Position numbers and translations under genes: made by a program | Part shown: positions 1 through 8,056 of the stretch, piece after piece | Layout of the letters: every line of letters begins with the position of its first letter | Numbering within the stretch: position 1 is the first letter of the stretch | DNA from: Paraburkholderia sp. Tr-20389 | GTDB lineage: Bacteria; Pseudomonadota; Gammaproteobacteria; Burkholderiales; Burkholderiaceae | NCBI RefSeq assembly: GCF_017104565.1 | Contig: NZ_JAAGPD010000005.1 | Span: 271,793-335,792 of the forward strand | Direction of reading: 5' to 3' | DNA: 64,000 nucleotides | Notes under the pieces: model-generated | Database searches by the model: none | What the model was told of the DNA's origin: nothing | What the model saw: the letters and a program-made list of their open reading frames with translations, nothing else

Positions 1-396
1 ATCGCGCAGCCCTTCGGCCGTGGCCATCGCGGGCGATTCCATCAGCTTGTGCGTGTCGTCGACGGATAGCGCTTTCGGCAATGCCTTCGCGCGTTTCGGT
101 GCGCGGACCGTTGCGACAGGGTTTGCGGGCAGTTCGACGCGCTCGGCGAGCCAGCGGTAAAACGCCCGCCACGCGGACAGCCGGTGCCCAATCGAGCGCG
201 CCGACAGCCCGCCCGCATGCGCGCGCAAGACGGCGCCGCGGATGTCGGTGGCGGTGAGGCTTTCGAGCGCGCGCCCATTCGCGAGCGTTTTCAGCTCGTC
301 GAGTTCGTGCGTGTAGCCGCGCAGCGTATGCGCCGACAGCCGCCGTTCGTGCTCGAGGCTCGACAGATAGGTGGCGATCGGGTCGGCGGGTGTCAC
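1..396 (-). CDS. xerC: Tyrosine recombinase XerC, N-terminal part (runs off the left edge)
   Basis: XerC is one half of the XerCD site-specific recombinase that resolves chromosome dimers at dif. Translating the minus strand from a GTG at 396 gives VTPADPIATYLSSLEHERRL, then LSAHTLRGYTHEL and a stretch ending at LRD at base 1. This is the SAM-like core-binding N-domain of the tyrosine recombinases; the catalytic Arg-His-Arg-Tyr half lies outside the window. The GTG sits 10 bases after the DUF484 stop, so both are probably co-transcribed, an arrangement (dapF-DUF484-xerC) common in proteobacteria. No strong Shine-Dalgarno precedes the GTG, so the start is less certain than the gene. Confidence 0.9.
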   Translation of the reverse strand, partial: MTPADPIATYLSSLEHERRLSAHTLRGYTHELDELKTLANGRALESLTATDIRGAVLRAHAGGLSARSIGHRLSAWRAFYRWLAERVELPANPVATVRAPKRAKALPKALSVDDTHKLMESPAMATAEGLRD

Positions 397-406
397 GTGA
401 GGGCGC

Positions 407-1126
407 TCAGCGCGGCAGCAGACGGCTCAGCGCAGCGCTCGCGAGCGCGCCGATCTGCGTGAGGAAGTCGGTGGCCATGCCGTCGTGGAAGCGGCGCGCA
501 TCGGGCGAACCCATCACGAGCAGGCCGAACGCCGAGGCGTCGTCCGATGCTTCAGGGTCGCGTAGCGCGATCAGCGCAATCGATTCCGTGCCGTTTGCAG
601 CCGCGCCTTCGGCAGAACCCGCAGCCTCGCCGGCAACGGCGGATACGGCGGGCGTCAGCCATTGCGCCGCCTCGAAACCCGTGTTCGCGCCGCAGTACGG
701 GGTGGCCAGGCTATTCGCGAAGATGCGCACTTCCTCGCCGACGTGGCGCGTGAAGTCAGCTTGCGAGTACGGTTCGGACACGTCCCACACGCGCAGCGCC
801 GCCTGCGGCACGTCGAACACGTCGCGCAGGCCCGTCGAGATCGTGCGCGGCAGCGCGCCCGGATCGCGCTCGGCCATCACGCGCGTCGTCCAGCGGCCGA
901 ACTTCGACGCGATGCTGTCGTTTTCGTGTCCGTAGCGCAGCAGTTCGGCGAGGCGCCGCTCCAGATGCTTGTTCTTCTCGCGCAGCATGTCCATCTGGCG
1001 TTCCTGCAGCGACACGGCGGCTTTGCCGTGCGGGTTCGCGAGTCGAACGGAAGCGAGCAGTTCGGCGTGCTCGGCGAAGAATTCGGGGTTGGCTAGCAGG
1101 TAGTCGGCGACTTCGCGATCGTTCAT
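407..1126 (-). CDS. DUF484 family protein
   Basis: A 239-residue cytosolic protein of the DUF484 family, which has a GAF-like fold and usually sits between dapF and xerC. It opens with MNDREVADYLLANPEFFAEH, typical of the family, followed by a short predicted coiled coil (about residues 40-65, LQERQMDMLREKNKHLERRL) and a GAF-like domain to the end. No catalytic motif is visible and the function is not established. It lies 86 bases downstream of dapF and 10 bases upstream of xerC on the same strand, so it is likely an internal member of the lpxL-dapF-DUF484-xerC transcript. Confidence 0.92.
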   Translation of the reverse strand: MNDREVADYLLANPEFFAEHAELLASVRLANPHGKAAVSLQERQMDMLREKNKHLERRLAELLRYGHENDSIASKFGRWTTRVMAERDPGALPRTISTGLRDVFDVPQAALRVWDVSEPYSQADFTRHVGEEVRIFANSLATPYCGANTGFEAAQWLTPAVSAVAGEAAGSAEGAAANGTESIALIALRDPEASDDASAFGLLVMGSPDARRFHDGMATDFLTQIGALASAALSRLLPR

Positions 1127-1212
1127 GGTTTCAGCTTAAAGGTTGCGCGCTTCTTTGCTGTCGGTCGTGCTGCTGCGCCACGCGGTTCAGCCTCCGCGCA
1201 ACGGTGAGAAAT

Positions 1213-2073
1213 TCAGTCGGCCAGTTCGATTTCGCCTTCGAACACGGTCGCGGCCGGGCCCGCCATCATCAAGGACGACGAGGGCGCGCCGTCCCACGTG
1301 ATGGTCAGTGTGCCGCCGTGCGTGTGCACCTTGACGGGGGCATCCAGCAGTCCGCGGCGAATGCCTGCCGCCACGGCCGCGCATGCGCCCGTGCCGCACG
1401 CGAGCGTTTCGCCGGCGCCGCGTTCGTAGACGCGCAGTTTCACCTCGCTGCGTCCGACGATCTGCATGAAGCCCGCATTGACCCGCTGCGGAAAGCGCGG
1501 GTGGTTCTCGATGACGGGCCCGTCGACGAGCACGGGAAACGCCTCGACGTCGTCCACCACCTGCACCGCGTGCGGATTGCCCATCGATACGACGGAAACC
1601 CAGCGCGTCGAGCCGTTGACATCGAGCGGATAGAGCGTGTCGTTGCCTTCGCCGCGCGCGTCGAGGCTGCTTGGGTCGAACGGCACCTGAGCCGGCTCGA
1701 ATACGGGCGCGCCCATGTCGACGACGACCTCGCCGTTGTCCTGCATGGTCAGCGTGATCACGCCTTTCTGGACCTGCACGCGGACGCTGCGCTTGTCGGT
1801 GAGGCACGTGTCGCGCACGAACTTGACGAAGCAGCGCGCGCCGTTGCCGCAATGCTCGACCTCGCCGCCGTCGCAATTGAAGATGCGATATCTGAAATCG
1901 ACGCCATCGACGGTCGGTTTTTCGACCACCAGCAACTGGTCCGCGCCGACGCCGAAATGTCGGTTCGCGAGCGCGCGCACCTGAGCTTCCGTCAGGTTGA
2001 GCGGTTGCGTGTAGCCGTCGAGCACGACGAAGTCGTTGCCCGCGCCGTGCATTTTGGTGAATTTCAGTTTCAT
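1213..2073 (-). CDS. dapF: Diaminopimelate epimerase
   Basis: DapF interconverts LL- and meso-diaminopimelate, feeding lysine and peptidoglycan synthesis in the cytoplasm. The 286-residue product starts [20 protein letters not shown], a signature opening of the family. The two catalytic cysteines that act as acid and base are visible: Cys75 in EHCGNGARC and Cys226 in [11 protein letters not shown]. Length is normal for the family. The ATG is supported by the conserved N-terminus. It lies 54 bases behind the lipid A acyltransferase, consistent with one cell-envelope operon on the minus strand. Confidence 0.97.
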   Translation of the reverse strand: MKLKFTKMHGAGNDFVVLDGYTQPLNLTEAQVRALANRHFGVGADQLLVVEKPTVDGVDFRYRIFNCDGGEVEHCGNGARCFVKFVRDTCLTDKRSVRVQVQKGVITLTMQDNGEVVVDMGAPVFEPAQVPFDPSSLDARGEGNDTLYPLDVNGSTRWVSVVSMGNPHAVQVVDDVEAFPVLVDGPVIENHPRFPQRVNAGFMQIVGRSEVKLRVYERGAGETLACGTGACAAVAAGIRRGLLDAPVKVHTHGGTLTITWDGAPSSSLMMAGPAATVFEGEIELAD

Positions 2074-2127
2074 GCCGCTATTGTAAGTGACTGGCCGACC
2101 GTCTTGCCCGTCGTGCGATGGCGCGCC

Positions 2128-3012
2128 TCAGTAAAAGCTCGGGTCGCCGGGCGGGCGCGTCTTGAAGCGCTTGTGCACCCAGTAGTACTGCTCGGGAATC
2201 TGCGGAATCTGCTCTTCGAGAAACTCGTTCATGCGGCGCGCGTCGGCGTCGTCGTCGCCCGTCGGGTAGTTGTCCCACGGCTTGAAGACCCGCAGCCGGT
2301 AGCCCTTGTAGTTCGGCAGCACTTCGCCGATGAACGGCACCACCTGCGCGCGCCCGACTTTCGCGAGGCGTCCGACGGCCGTCAGCGTACACGTCGGCAC
2401 GCCGAAGAACGGCACGAAGGTCGAATTGCGCATGCCGTAGTCCATATCGGCGCCGAGCATCACCGGCTTGCGCTCGCGCAGCCAGCGCAACACGATCCGC
2501 GCGCTGTCGGCGCGGCTGGCCATTTCGGCATCGAAACGGCCGCGCTGCGCTTTCGCGACGTCCTCGAGCTGCGGGTTCGACATCGGCTGATACAGCGAGC
2601 CGCACGGACGCTTCAACGAATAGTTGAGGAAGATCGAACCGGCCTCGATGCCGACGAAGTGAAAGCCCAGAAACAGCGTGGGGGGCAGGTTCGGATCGGT
2701 GAGATCGATCTCGCTGTCGAGCTGGATCAGCTTTTCCAGCTTCTCCGCCGAGCCGAACCACTGCACGCTGCGCTCCAGATAGCTGCGGATGGCATGCCGG
2801 AAGTGCTTCTGCGCGACTTCTTCGCGACGCTCGTCGCTCCATTCAGGGAAGCACAGCTTCAGGTTGATATGGACGATGCGGCGGCGGCGGCTCGGAATCT
2901 GATACAGCAGCCAGCCGAGGCCGTCGCCCAGACGCGCGACGAAGCCATACGGCAGCAACGCAAACAGCTTGAGCAGCCCGATGGCGAGCGTGACGCCCAG
3001 ACGGCTCAGCAT
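2128..3012 (-). CDS. Lipid A biosynthesis (late) acyltransferase, LpxL/HtrB family
   Basis: Inner-membrane-anchored enzyme adding a secondary acyl chain to Kdo2-lipid IV-A from acyl-ACP. The 294-residue protein has a hydrophobic N-terminal segment (about residues 5-25, LGVTLAIGLLKLFALLPYGF) and the family's catalytic HX4E motif, His118 to Glu123 in FHFVGIEAG. The rest matches the LpxL/LpxM family (LysoPC acyltransferase-like fold). Which acyl position it modifies cannot be read from sequence. It is the first gene of the minus-strand block and is divergent from metK, sharing the 272-base intergenic region. The ATG at 3012 is the only start giving the usual short cytoplasmic lead before the anchor. 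Confidence 0.93.
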   Translation of the reverse strand: MLSRLGVTLAIGLLKLFALLPYGFVARLGDGLGWLLYQIPSRRRRIVHINLKLCFPEWSDERREEVAQKHFRHAIRSYLERSVQWFGSAEKLEKLIQLDSEIDLTDPNLPPTLFLGFHFVGIEAGSIFLNYSLKRPCGSLYQPMSNPQLEDVAKAQRGRFDAEMASRADSARIVLRWLRERKPVMLGADMDYGMRNSTFVPFFGVPTCTLTAVGRLAKVGRAQVVPFIGEVLPNYKGYRLRVFKPWDNYPTGDDDADARRMNEFLEEQIPQIPEQYYWVHKRFKTRPPGDPSFY

Positions 3013-3096
3013 GCGATGGCTCCGCTATGTGCGCGAGACCACGCTGGGTAAAGAAAAACGGCGAAATAGACGATATACCGCACGCGCAGGCACTCT

Positions 3097-3123
3097 GTGA
3101 CAAATGAAAGAAGTCGCTATAAT
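3097..3123 (+). promoter_or_regulatory. Candidate sigma-70 promoter of metK
   Basis: A perfect TATAAT lies at 3118-3123. GTGACA at 3097-3102 matches the -35 consensus in five of six positions, although the 15-base spacer is short. Transcription would start near 3130, giving a metK leader of about 155 bases that begins with the hairpin described separately. Confidence 0.6.
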
Positions 3124-3125
3124 AA

Positions 3126-3290
3126 GGGCTTCGCCGAGTTAATAGACAACTTGCGGGGCGAAGCCGACGGATGGCTATCTTTCAGATAGTCGCCCGGCGG
3201 TAAGGAATTCCGCTAAAGCGTCGCCGCTTCAGGCTCGAAGCAGGCTACGTGAAACTCAACCGTAACCAACAAGGAGCCTGTAACGTGGCT
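3126..3290 (+). promoter_or_regulatory. Structured metK 5' leader, candidate translational riboswitch
   Basis: The leader contains a perfect 9-base-pair stem (GGCTTCGCC at about 3127-3135 with GGCGAAGCC at about 3157-3165), a second hairpin (CTATCT/AGATAG, about 3174-3189), and next to the start codon an H-type pseudoknot. In the pseudoknot CAGGCT (3241-3246) pairs with AGCCTG (3275-3280), and loop bases ACGT (3247-3250) can pair with ACGT (3283-3286). The first pairing overlaps the Shine-Dalgarno AAGGAG (3271-3276) and the second overlaps the GTG start at 3285. The layout resembles SAM-sensing pseudoknots that block translation, but I cannot assign it to a named class. Base pairing is seen; ligand control is inferred. 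Confidence 0.45.
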
Positions 3291-4472
3291 AACGACTACC
3301 TCTTTACCTCTGAATCCGTCTCCGAAGGCCATCCGGACAAGGTCGCAGACCAGATCTCGGACGCTATTCTCGACGCGATCCTCGCCCAGGACAAATACTC
3401 GCGCGTTGCGGCTGAAACGCTGTGCAACACGGGTCTCGTCGTGCTGGCGGGTGAAATCACCACGACGGCAAACGTCGACTACATCCAGGTCGCGCGGGAA
3501 ACCATCAAGCGCATCGGCTACGACAACACCGATTACGGCATCGACTACCGCGGCTGCGCGGTGCTCGTCGCGTACGACAAGCAGTCGCCGGACATCGCGC
3601 AAGGCGTCGACCGCGCGCACGACAATAACCTCGACCAGGGCGCCGGCGACCAGGGCCTGATGTTCGGCTACGCATGCGACGAAACGCCCGAACTGATGCC
3701 GCTGCCGATCCACCTGTCGCACCGCCTCGTCGAGCGCCAGGCGAACCTGCGCCGCGACGGCCGTCTGCCCTGGCTGCGTCCGGACGCGAAATCGCAGGTC
3801 ACGGTTCGCTACGTCGACGGCAAGCCGCACTCGATCGACACCGTCGTGCTGTCCACGCAGCACTCACCGGATATCGACCTCGCGCAACTGCGCGAAGCCG
3901 TGATCGAAGAGATCATCAAGCCGACGCTGCCCGCCGAACTGATCAAGGGCGACATCAAGTTCCTCGTGAACCCGACCGGCCGGTTCGTGATCGGCGGCCC
4001 GCAGGGCGATTGCGGTCTGACGGGCCGCAAGATCATCGTCGATACGTACGGCGGCGCGGCTCCGCACGGCGGCGGCGCATTCTCGGGCAAGGATCCGTCG
4101 AAGGTCGACCGCTCGGCAGCCTACGCCGGCCGTTATGTTGCGAAGAACATCGTCGCAGCGGGCCTCGCATCGCGCGCGCTGATCCAGGTGTCGTACGCAA
4201 TCGGCGTTGCACAGCCGACGTCTGTGATGGTCAATACGTTCGGCACGGGCCGCGTGTCGGATGCAACGATCACGCGTCTGGTGCAGGAACACTTCGACCT
4301 GCGTCCGAAGGGCATCATTCAGATGCTCGACCTGCTGCGCCCTGTGTACGAAAAGACGGCTGCCTATGGTCACTTCGGCCGCGAAGAGCCGGAATTCTCG
4401 TGGGAAGCGACCGACAAGGCGCTCGTGCTGGCCGAAGCGGCTGGCACGGAGCCGGTTGCCGCTCTCGCCTGA
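3285..4472 (+). CDS. metK: S-adenosylmethionine synthetase
   Basis: MetK makes S-adenosylmethionine from methionine and ATP. The 395-residue product begins [20 protein letters not shown]. The ATP-binding motifs are intact: GAGDQG at residues 119-124 and GGGAFSGKD at 262-270. The GTG at 3285 is chosen because Shine-Dalgarno AAGGAG ends 8 bases before it and [11 protein letters not shown] is the conserved family start; an in-frame GTG at 3249 would add a non-conserved extension through the leader structure. A rho-independent terminator follows at 4538-4573, so the gene looks monocistronic. The structured leader suggests feedback control of translation. Confidence 0.98.
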   Translation: MANDYLFTSESVSEGHPDKVADQISDAILDAILAQDKYSRVAAETLCNTGLVVLAGEITTTANVDYIQVARETIKRIGYDNTDYGIDYRGCAVLVAYDKQSPDIAQGVDRAHDNNLDQGAGDQGLMFGYACDETPELMPLPIHLSHRLVERQANLRRDGRLPWLRPDAKSQVTVRYVDGKPHSIDTVVLSTQHSPDIDLAQLREAVIEEIIKPTLPAELIKGDIKFLVNPTGRFVIGGPQGDCGLTGRKIIVDTYGGAAPHGGGAFSGKDPSKVDRSAAYAGRYVAKNIVAAGLASRALIQVSYAIGVAQPTSVMVNTFGTGRVSDATITRLVQEHFDLRPKGIIQMLDLLRPVYEKTAAYGHFGREEPEFSWEATDKALVLAEAAGTEPVAALA

Positions 4473-4537
4473 ACGAAGGTGTGAGCCATCCGCGCGGCCA
4501 AATGCCGCGCGGCGCCGGTCTCGGCACTGCAAAATGA

Positions 4538-4573
4538 AACGCCCTGCATGCGGACGCATGCGGGGCGTTTTTT
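4538..4573 (+). terminator. Rho-independent terminator of metK
   Basis: A 15-base-pair stem (AACGCCCTGCATGCG with CGCATGCGGGGCGTT, one G-U pair) is followed by six T. It lies 65 bases behind the metK stop. Confidence 0.9.
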
Positions 4574-4608
4574 CTGGTGCGCGTGATGTGCGGCATTGTG
4601 CACGCACG

Positions 4609-4650
4609 CGAAGCCTTAGCGGGCGCTATCGAGCGTCCGCTAAGGCTTCG
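4609..4650. repeat. Near-perfect 19-bp inverted repeat with 4-base loop
   Basis: The left arm (4609-4627, starting CGAAGCCTTAGCGGG) and the right arm (4632-4650) pair over 19 bases with a single mismatch around an ATCG loop. It sits between the metK terminator and the end of the minus-strand hypothetical gene at 4678. No T tract follows on either strand, so it is not a typical intrinsic terminator. It may act as a transcript end-stabilising hairpin or a mobile repetitive palindrome. Confidence 0.7.
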
Positions 4651-4677
4651 GCAAGATTCCTGCGAACGGGCGAGTGC

Positions 4678-5037
4678 TCAGCGCGCGAACGCGAACCAGC
4701 CTTCGCTGGCCGCCGACAGGCGGCGCGGCCGCCGGCTCGTTGCATGCGGCACACTGGTGGGCTTCGCGGCGCGTGGCGAGACGCCCAGCATTCGCACGGG
4801 CGCGGGCTTGCGCAGCAGCGTGCGCAGCGACAGGCGCGGCGCCGCTTGAACGCGCAGCGCGCTGAAGAACGTGCGGAACCAGAAGCGCACGCTGTCGACG
4901 GGCTTCGCGTCGCGCAGTTGCTCGGCGAGCGCGCGTGTGCGCGCGGAATGATGACGGAGGGCACGCACCACATGGCGGCGTGCGGGACGCGCGGCGTTGA
5001 ACGCGCGGGTGAGTCGAGTGCTCAATGGACTGTGCAT
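4678..5037 (-). CDS. Hypothetical Arg/Ala-rich basic protein
   Basis: A 119-residue open frame starting MHSPLSTRLTRAFNAARPAR that I do not recognise. Codon use (CTG, CGC, GCG, strong G/C third positions) matches neighbouring real genes, which is the main support. The middle (PVDSVRFWFRTFFSALRVQA) looks like an ordered hydrophobic helix; the flanks are rich in Arg, Pro and Ala. There is no clear signal peptide and only a weak ribosome site before the ATG; a longer frame begins further upstream (5127). It lies convergent to metK. It could be a lineage-specific protein or a chance open frame in GC-rich DNA. Confidence 0.4.
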   Translation of the reverse strand: MHSPLSTRLTRAFNAARPARRHVVRALRHHSARTRALAEQLRDAKPVDSVRFWFRTFFSALRVQAAPRLSLRTLLRKPAPVRMLGVSPRAAKPTSVPHATSRRPRRLSAASEGWFAFAR

Positions 5038-5460
5038 GGCGTGGTGGATCAGGCAGCGTGGGCCGCGTGGCAAGCGACGAAGGGTGCGCGAAACGACGCA
5101 CCATCCATGCCAGCGAGGGGGACGCAATAGCCTGAGGAAAGACGGAATGAGACGACAGCGGCTGCGGATGGCCGTGTCGACGGCGAAGTAGCGTGTGTTG
5201 CAATCGACATGGACGCAAGGCTACACGTGATTGATGACCGTCGAAAGTCCAGAGGGATAGGGGTTTTTACGAGGACAAAGCCCGCACGATCGCGCCCTTT
5301 GCGCTCGACGAGCGTGCACGGCTGCCCAGCCGGCGTGCAGTTGCGCCCGTCACGATTGCACGTTGCTTGCGTTGGGGCACATGACCGGGCGCCGATCCGA
5401 TCGTGCCCGTTTTACAATGGGAACCGGTTGTCGAACGAACGCTAGCTGAACGGAACGTCC
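5038..5460. other. Intergenic region between hypothetical gene and phyH-like gene
   Basis: No convincing gene. A TACAAT hexamer at 5413-5418 is a possible -10 box for the dioxygenase gene, but no matching -35 box is evident. An 8-base palindrome AACCGGTT lies at 5422-5429. Nothing else stands out. Confidence 0.5.
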
Positions 5461-6222
5461 ATGTCAGTCCATTCGAAGAAAGAGCAGATTCAGGTGCTGC
5501 GCGAGCAGGGTTTTGTCGTGGTGCCGGATCTCATCAGGCCCGAGCGCTGCGAGGAGATGAAACAGATCGCGCGCCAGCAGTTGCAGGTCGCCGCGGATCC
5601 CGTCGAATTCGAAGCGGATCTGCGCTATCCGGGCGCGCCGGAGTCGAAAGAAGCGCCCGGCGGGCATACCGTGCGTCGACTGCTGGACGCTTACGCGCGT
5701 CATCCGCGCTTTGCTGAATGGGCGACGGCGCCGGAAATTCGCGGCTGGATGGAACTGTATTTCGGCGAAGAGCCGCGCCTGTCGCGCGCGCATCACAACT
5801 GCATGATGACCAAGCATCCAGCGTACGGCAGCCTGACGGGCTGGCATCGCGATGTGCGTTACTGGTCGTTCGAGCGAGACGATCTGGTGTCGGTGTGGCT
5901 CGCGCTCGGAGACGAAACCGTCGACAACGGCGCGCTCTGGTTCGTACCGGGCTCGCATGCCTCGGCGTTCACGTCGGACCGCTTCGACGAAGCGAAGTTT
6001 TTCCGCTCAGACGTGCCCGAGAACGCCGCGCTGATCCAGAAAGCGGTGTCGCCCGCTCTGAAAGCGGGGGACGTGGTCTTCTTCCACTGCAACACGCTGC
6101 ATTCGGCGGGCAAGAATCTGTCGGATCAGGTGAAGTTCTCGCTGGTGTACACCTATCACGGCGCGAGCAATGTGCCGCTGCCGGGCTCGCGCTCCGCGTC
6201 CAAGCCTGAAGTGGCGTTCTGA
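5461..6222 (+). CDS. Phytanoyl-CoA dioxygenase (PhyH) family protein
   Basis: A 253-residue member of the Fe(II)/2-oxoglutarate-dependent PhyH oxygenases. The metal-binding triad is visible: His129 and Asp131 in TGWHRDVRYW and a distal His214 in NTLHSAGKNL; an Arg or Lys further on would bind 2-oxoglutarate. The double-stranded beta-helix core lies between about residues 105 and 225. The substrate cannot be deduced; members act on diverse small molecules, and phytanoyl-CoA itself is unlikely in a bacterium. It stands alone on the plus strand and faces a minus-strand DUF3185 gene. Confidence 0.88.
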   Translation: MSVHSKKEQIQVLREQGFVVVPDLIRPERCEEMKQIARQQLQVAADPVEFEADLRYPGAPESKEAPGGHTVRRLLDAYARHPRFAEWATAPEIRGWMELYFGEEPRLSRAHHNCMMTKHPAYGSLTGWHRDVRYWSFERDDLVSVWLALGDETVDNGALWFVPGSHASAFTSDRFDEAKFFRSDVPENAALIQKAVSPALKAGDVVFFHCNTLHSAGKNLSDQVKFSLVYTYHGASNVPLPGSRSASKPEVAF

Positions 6223-6269
6223 GCCGCGAGTCGGGCTCGCAAGTCGAGCCCGATATGGCATACGGCCAG

Positions 6270-6470
6270 TCAGCGCCTGTTCGACGCGAGTCCGATCAGG
6301 CCTGCGAGTGTCGCGACGATCCCGCCCGCGATCAGGAAGATGGTCTTGTTGGTCGGCGAGCCCGTGAAGACACGCGACACGTCGTTGCTGAACGAATGAA
6401 ACGACTGGCCGCCGAAGTACAGCAGCACGACGCCGCCGACGATCAATGCGAGCGAGATCGCTTTGGTCAT
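6270..6470 (-). CDS. DUF3185 family small membrane protein
   Basis: A 66-residue protein, MTKAISLALIVGGVVLLYFG onwards, with two hydrophobic segments (about residues 4-19 and 43-60) joined by the polar stretch SFHSFSNDVSRVFTGSPTNK, which is characteristic of DUF3185. The function is unknown. The ATG at 6470 follows AGGAAG by 6 bases; a GTG two codons upstream is less well placed. The gene is convergent with the dioxygenase and divergent from the aldo/keto reductase. Confidence 0.85.
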   Translation of the reverse strand: MTKAISLALIVGGVVLLYFGGQSFHSFSNDVSRVFTGSPTNKTIFLIAGGIVATLAGLIGLASNRR

Positions 6471-6782
6471 GAACACTTCCTCATCGATGGATAACAGTGG
6501 CGGAGAGTCTAGGTGATCGACGCCTTCGAGTCCATGCTCGCGTCCCGCAGTGTGGGCGTCTGCAGCCCACGCGGCGATTGGCTAACATAGCGTGTTGGGC
6601 GGTCGCTGGCGGTTCGCAATCTGCGTGCCGGACAGCGGCGCAATAGACCCTTCGCGTGATACCGGTAACGCGTCATCCGTACGCGGCATCACGGCGGCAC
6701 CTCAGTACAACAACAACGCTTCACTCGAGCGATGCACGACGGCATCGCCGCTCCACTTCTGTTCTCGACAAGGACACTATCC
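6471..6782. other. Divergent control region of DUF3185 and aldo/keto reductase genes
   Basis: No gene-like frame with good codon use. It must hold the two divergent promoters, but I see no hexamer pair with convincing spacing. Confidence 0.4.
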
Positions 6783-7826
6783 ATGGCTTACGAAGCAGCT
6801 TCAGCACGCTATTCGGACATGCAGTACCGCGTTTGCGGCAAGTCGGGTCTCAAACTGCCGGCGTTGTCGCTCGGCCTGTGGCACAACTTCGGCGACACCA
6901 CGCCGATCTCGACGCAGCGCGACATCCTGCGCACGTCGTTCGATCTCGGCATCACGCACTTCGACCTCGCGAACAACTATGGCCCGCCGTACGGCAGCGC
7001 GGAAACGAACTTCGGCCGCATCTTCAAGGACGACTTCAGGCCGTACCGCGACGAACTGCTGATTTCGTCGAAGGCAGGTTGGGACATGTGGCCCGGCCCG
7101 TACGGCCAGGGCGGCGGCTCGCGCAAATACGTGCTGGCGAGTCTCGACCAGAGCCTGCAGCGCATGGGTCTCGACTACGTCGACATCTTCTATTCGCACC
7201 GTTTCGATGTCGACACGCCGCTCGAAGAAACCGCAGGCGCGCTCGCGAGCGCCGTGCAGCAGGGCAAGGCGCTGTATATCGGCATCTCGTCGTACTCCGC
7301 GCAGAAGACGCTCGAAATGGCGAAGCTGCTCGCCGAATACAAGGTGCCGCTGCTGATTCATCAGCCCGCGTACAACATGCTGAACCGCTGGATCGAACAC
7401 GATCTGCTCGGCGCGCTGGAGCAAACGGGTTCGGGCGCGATCGCCTTCACACCGCTCGCGCAAGGTCTGCTGACGGGCAAGTATCTGAATGGCGTGCCGC
7501 AAGACGCGCGCGTCAACAAGGCGGGCGGCGGTTCGCTGAAGCAGGAGCATCTGAGCGAGCAGAACATCGACCGCGTGCGCAAGCTCAACGACATCGCGCA
7601 GCGCCGCGGTCAAAGCCTTGCGCAGATGGCGCTCGCGTGGACGCTGCGCGATCCGCGCGTGACGTCGGCGCTGATCGGCGCGAGCAAGGCGGAGCAGGTC
7701 CGCGAGAACGTCGCGGCGCTGAAGAACCTGTCGTTCACGGCGGAAGAACTTGCGGAGATCGACCGCCATGCGACGGAAGGCGGCGTGAACCTGTGGGAGA
7801 AGCCGTCGACGGATCAGCACATTTGA
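6783..7826 (+). CDS. Aldo/keto reductase, L-glyceraldehyde 3-phosphate reductase (YghZ) type
   Basis: A 347-residue NADPH-dependent (beta/alpha)8 reductase. The tetrad of the superfamily is visible: Asp and Tyr in HFDLANNYGPPYGSAE, Lys in LISSKAGWDMWPGPYG and His in IFYSHRFD. The long GWDMWPGPYGQGGGSRK loop is typical of the YghZ/GAP-reductase subgroup, which reduces L-glyceraldehyde 3-phosphate and methylglyoxal, a detoxification role. The ATG at 6783 follows AAGGA; a longer frame from 6732 has no ribosome site. An intrinsic terminator follows at 7911-7939. Confidence 0.92.
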   Translation: MAYEAASARYSDMQYRVCGKSGLKLPALSLGLWHNFGDTTPISTQRDILRTSFDLGITHFDLANNYGPPYGSAETNFGRIFKDDFRPYRDELLISSKAGWDMWPGPYGQGGGSRKYVLASLDQSLQRMGLDYVDIFYSHRFDVDTPLEETAGALASAVQQGKALYIGISSYSAQKTLEMAKLLAEYKVPLLIHQPAYNMLNRWIEHDLLGALEQTGSGAIAFTPLAQGLLTGKYLNGVPQDARVNKAGGGSLKQEHLSEQNIDRVRKLNDIAQRRGQSLAQMALAWTLRDPRVTSALIGASKAEQVRENVAALKNLSFTAEELAEIDRHATEGGVNLWEKPSTDQHI

Positions 7827-7910
7827 TGCGGCCCGGAACTGGCAGTGCCGCGACACCGCCAGCATTGGAATATGCCGACGGATAGGCCTGTTCCCTACGC
7901 CAGCGCGAAG

Positions 7911-7939
7911 CCCCTTGGCGAAAGTCCACGGGGTTTTTT
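7911..7939 (+). terminator. Rho-independent terminator of the aldo/keto reductase gene
   Basis: CCCCTTGG (7911-7918) pairs with CCACGGGG (7926-7933) with one mismatch, followed by six T. It insulates the reductase from the next promoter. Confidence 0.8.
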
Positions 7940-7964
7940 CTTGACCTCCGTCGTGGACAGCTGC

Positions 7965-8018
7965 TTGACGAGTACCTATATTAGGTACAATATTACCTGA
8001 CTTCGGTACAAATTTACC
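7965..8018 (+). promoter_or_regulatory. Promoter with five phased operator half-sites
   Basis: Half-sites alternate TACC (7973), GGTA (7984), TACC (7994), GGTA (8005), TACC (8015), with starts spaced 11, 10, 11 and 10 bases, one per helical turn on one face of the DNA. The first pair forms the perfect palindrome GTACCTATATTAGGTAC. A -35 TTGACG (7965-7970) and a -10 TACAAT (7986-7991) are embedded, with a short 15-base spacer. Binding along this array would cover the promoter. The winged-helix domain of the next gene is the obvious candidate ligand (inference). Confidence 0.7.
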
Positions 8019-8056
8019 TGGTTCCGGTTGTCACGGTGCGGGCTAAAAAGTCACCC

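Noticed and set aside
1-396. XerC as the integrase of a genomic island
   Set aside because: Order xerC-DUF484-dapF is the conserved chromosomal arrangement; no att repeats were seen.
1204-3051. 615-codon open frame on the plus strand across dapF and the acyltransferase gene
   Set aside because: It is antisense to two clearly homologous genes; its His/Arg/Ala-rich product is what the complementary strand of GC-rich codons gives.
3126-3290. Assigning the metK leader to a specific SAM riboswitch class
   Set aside because: The pseudoknot layout is suggestive, but no class-defining core sequence could be matched by eye.
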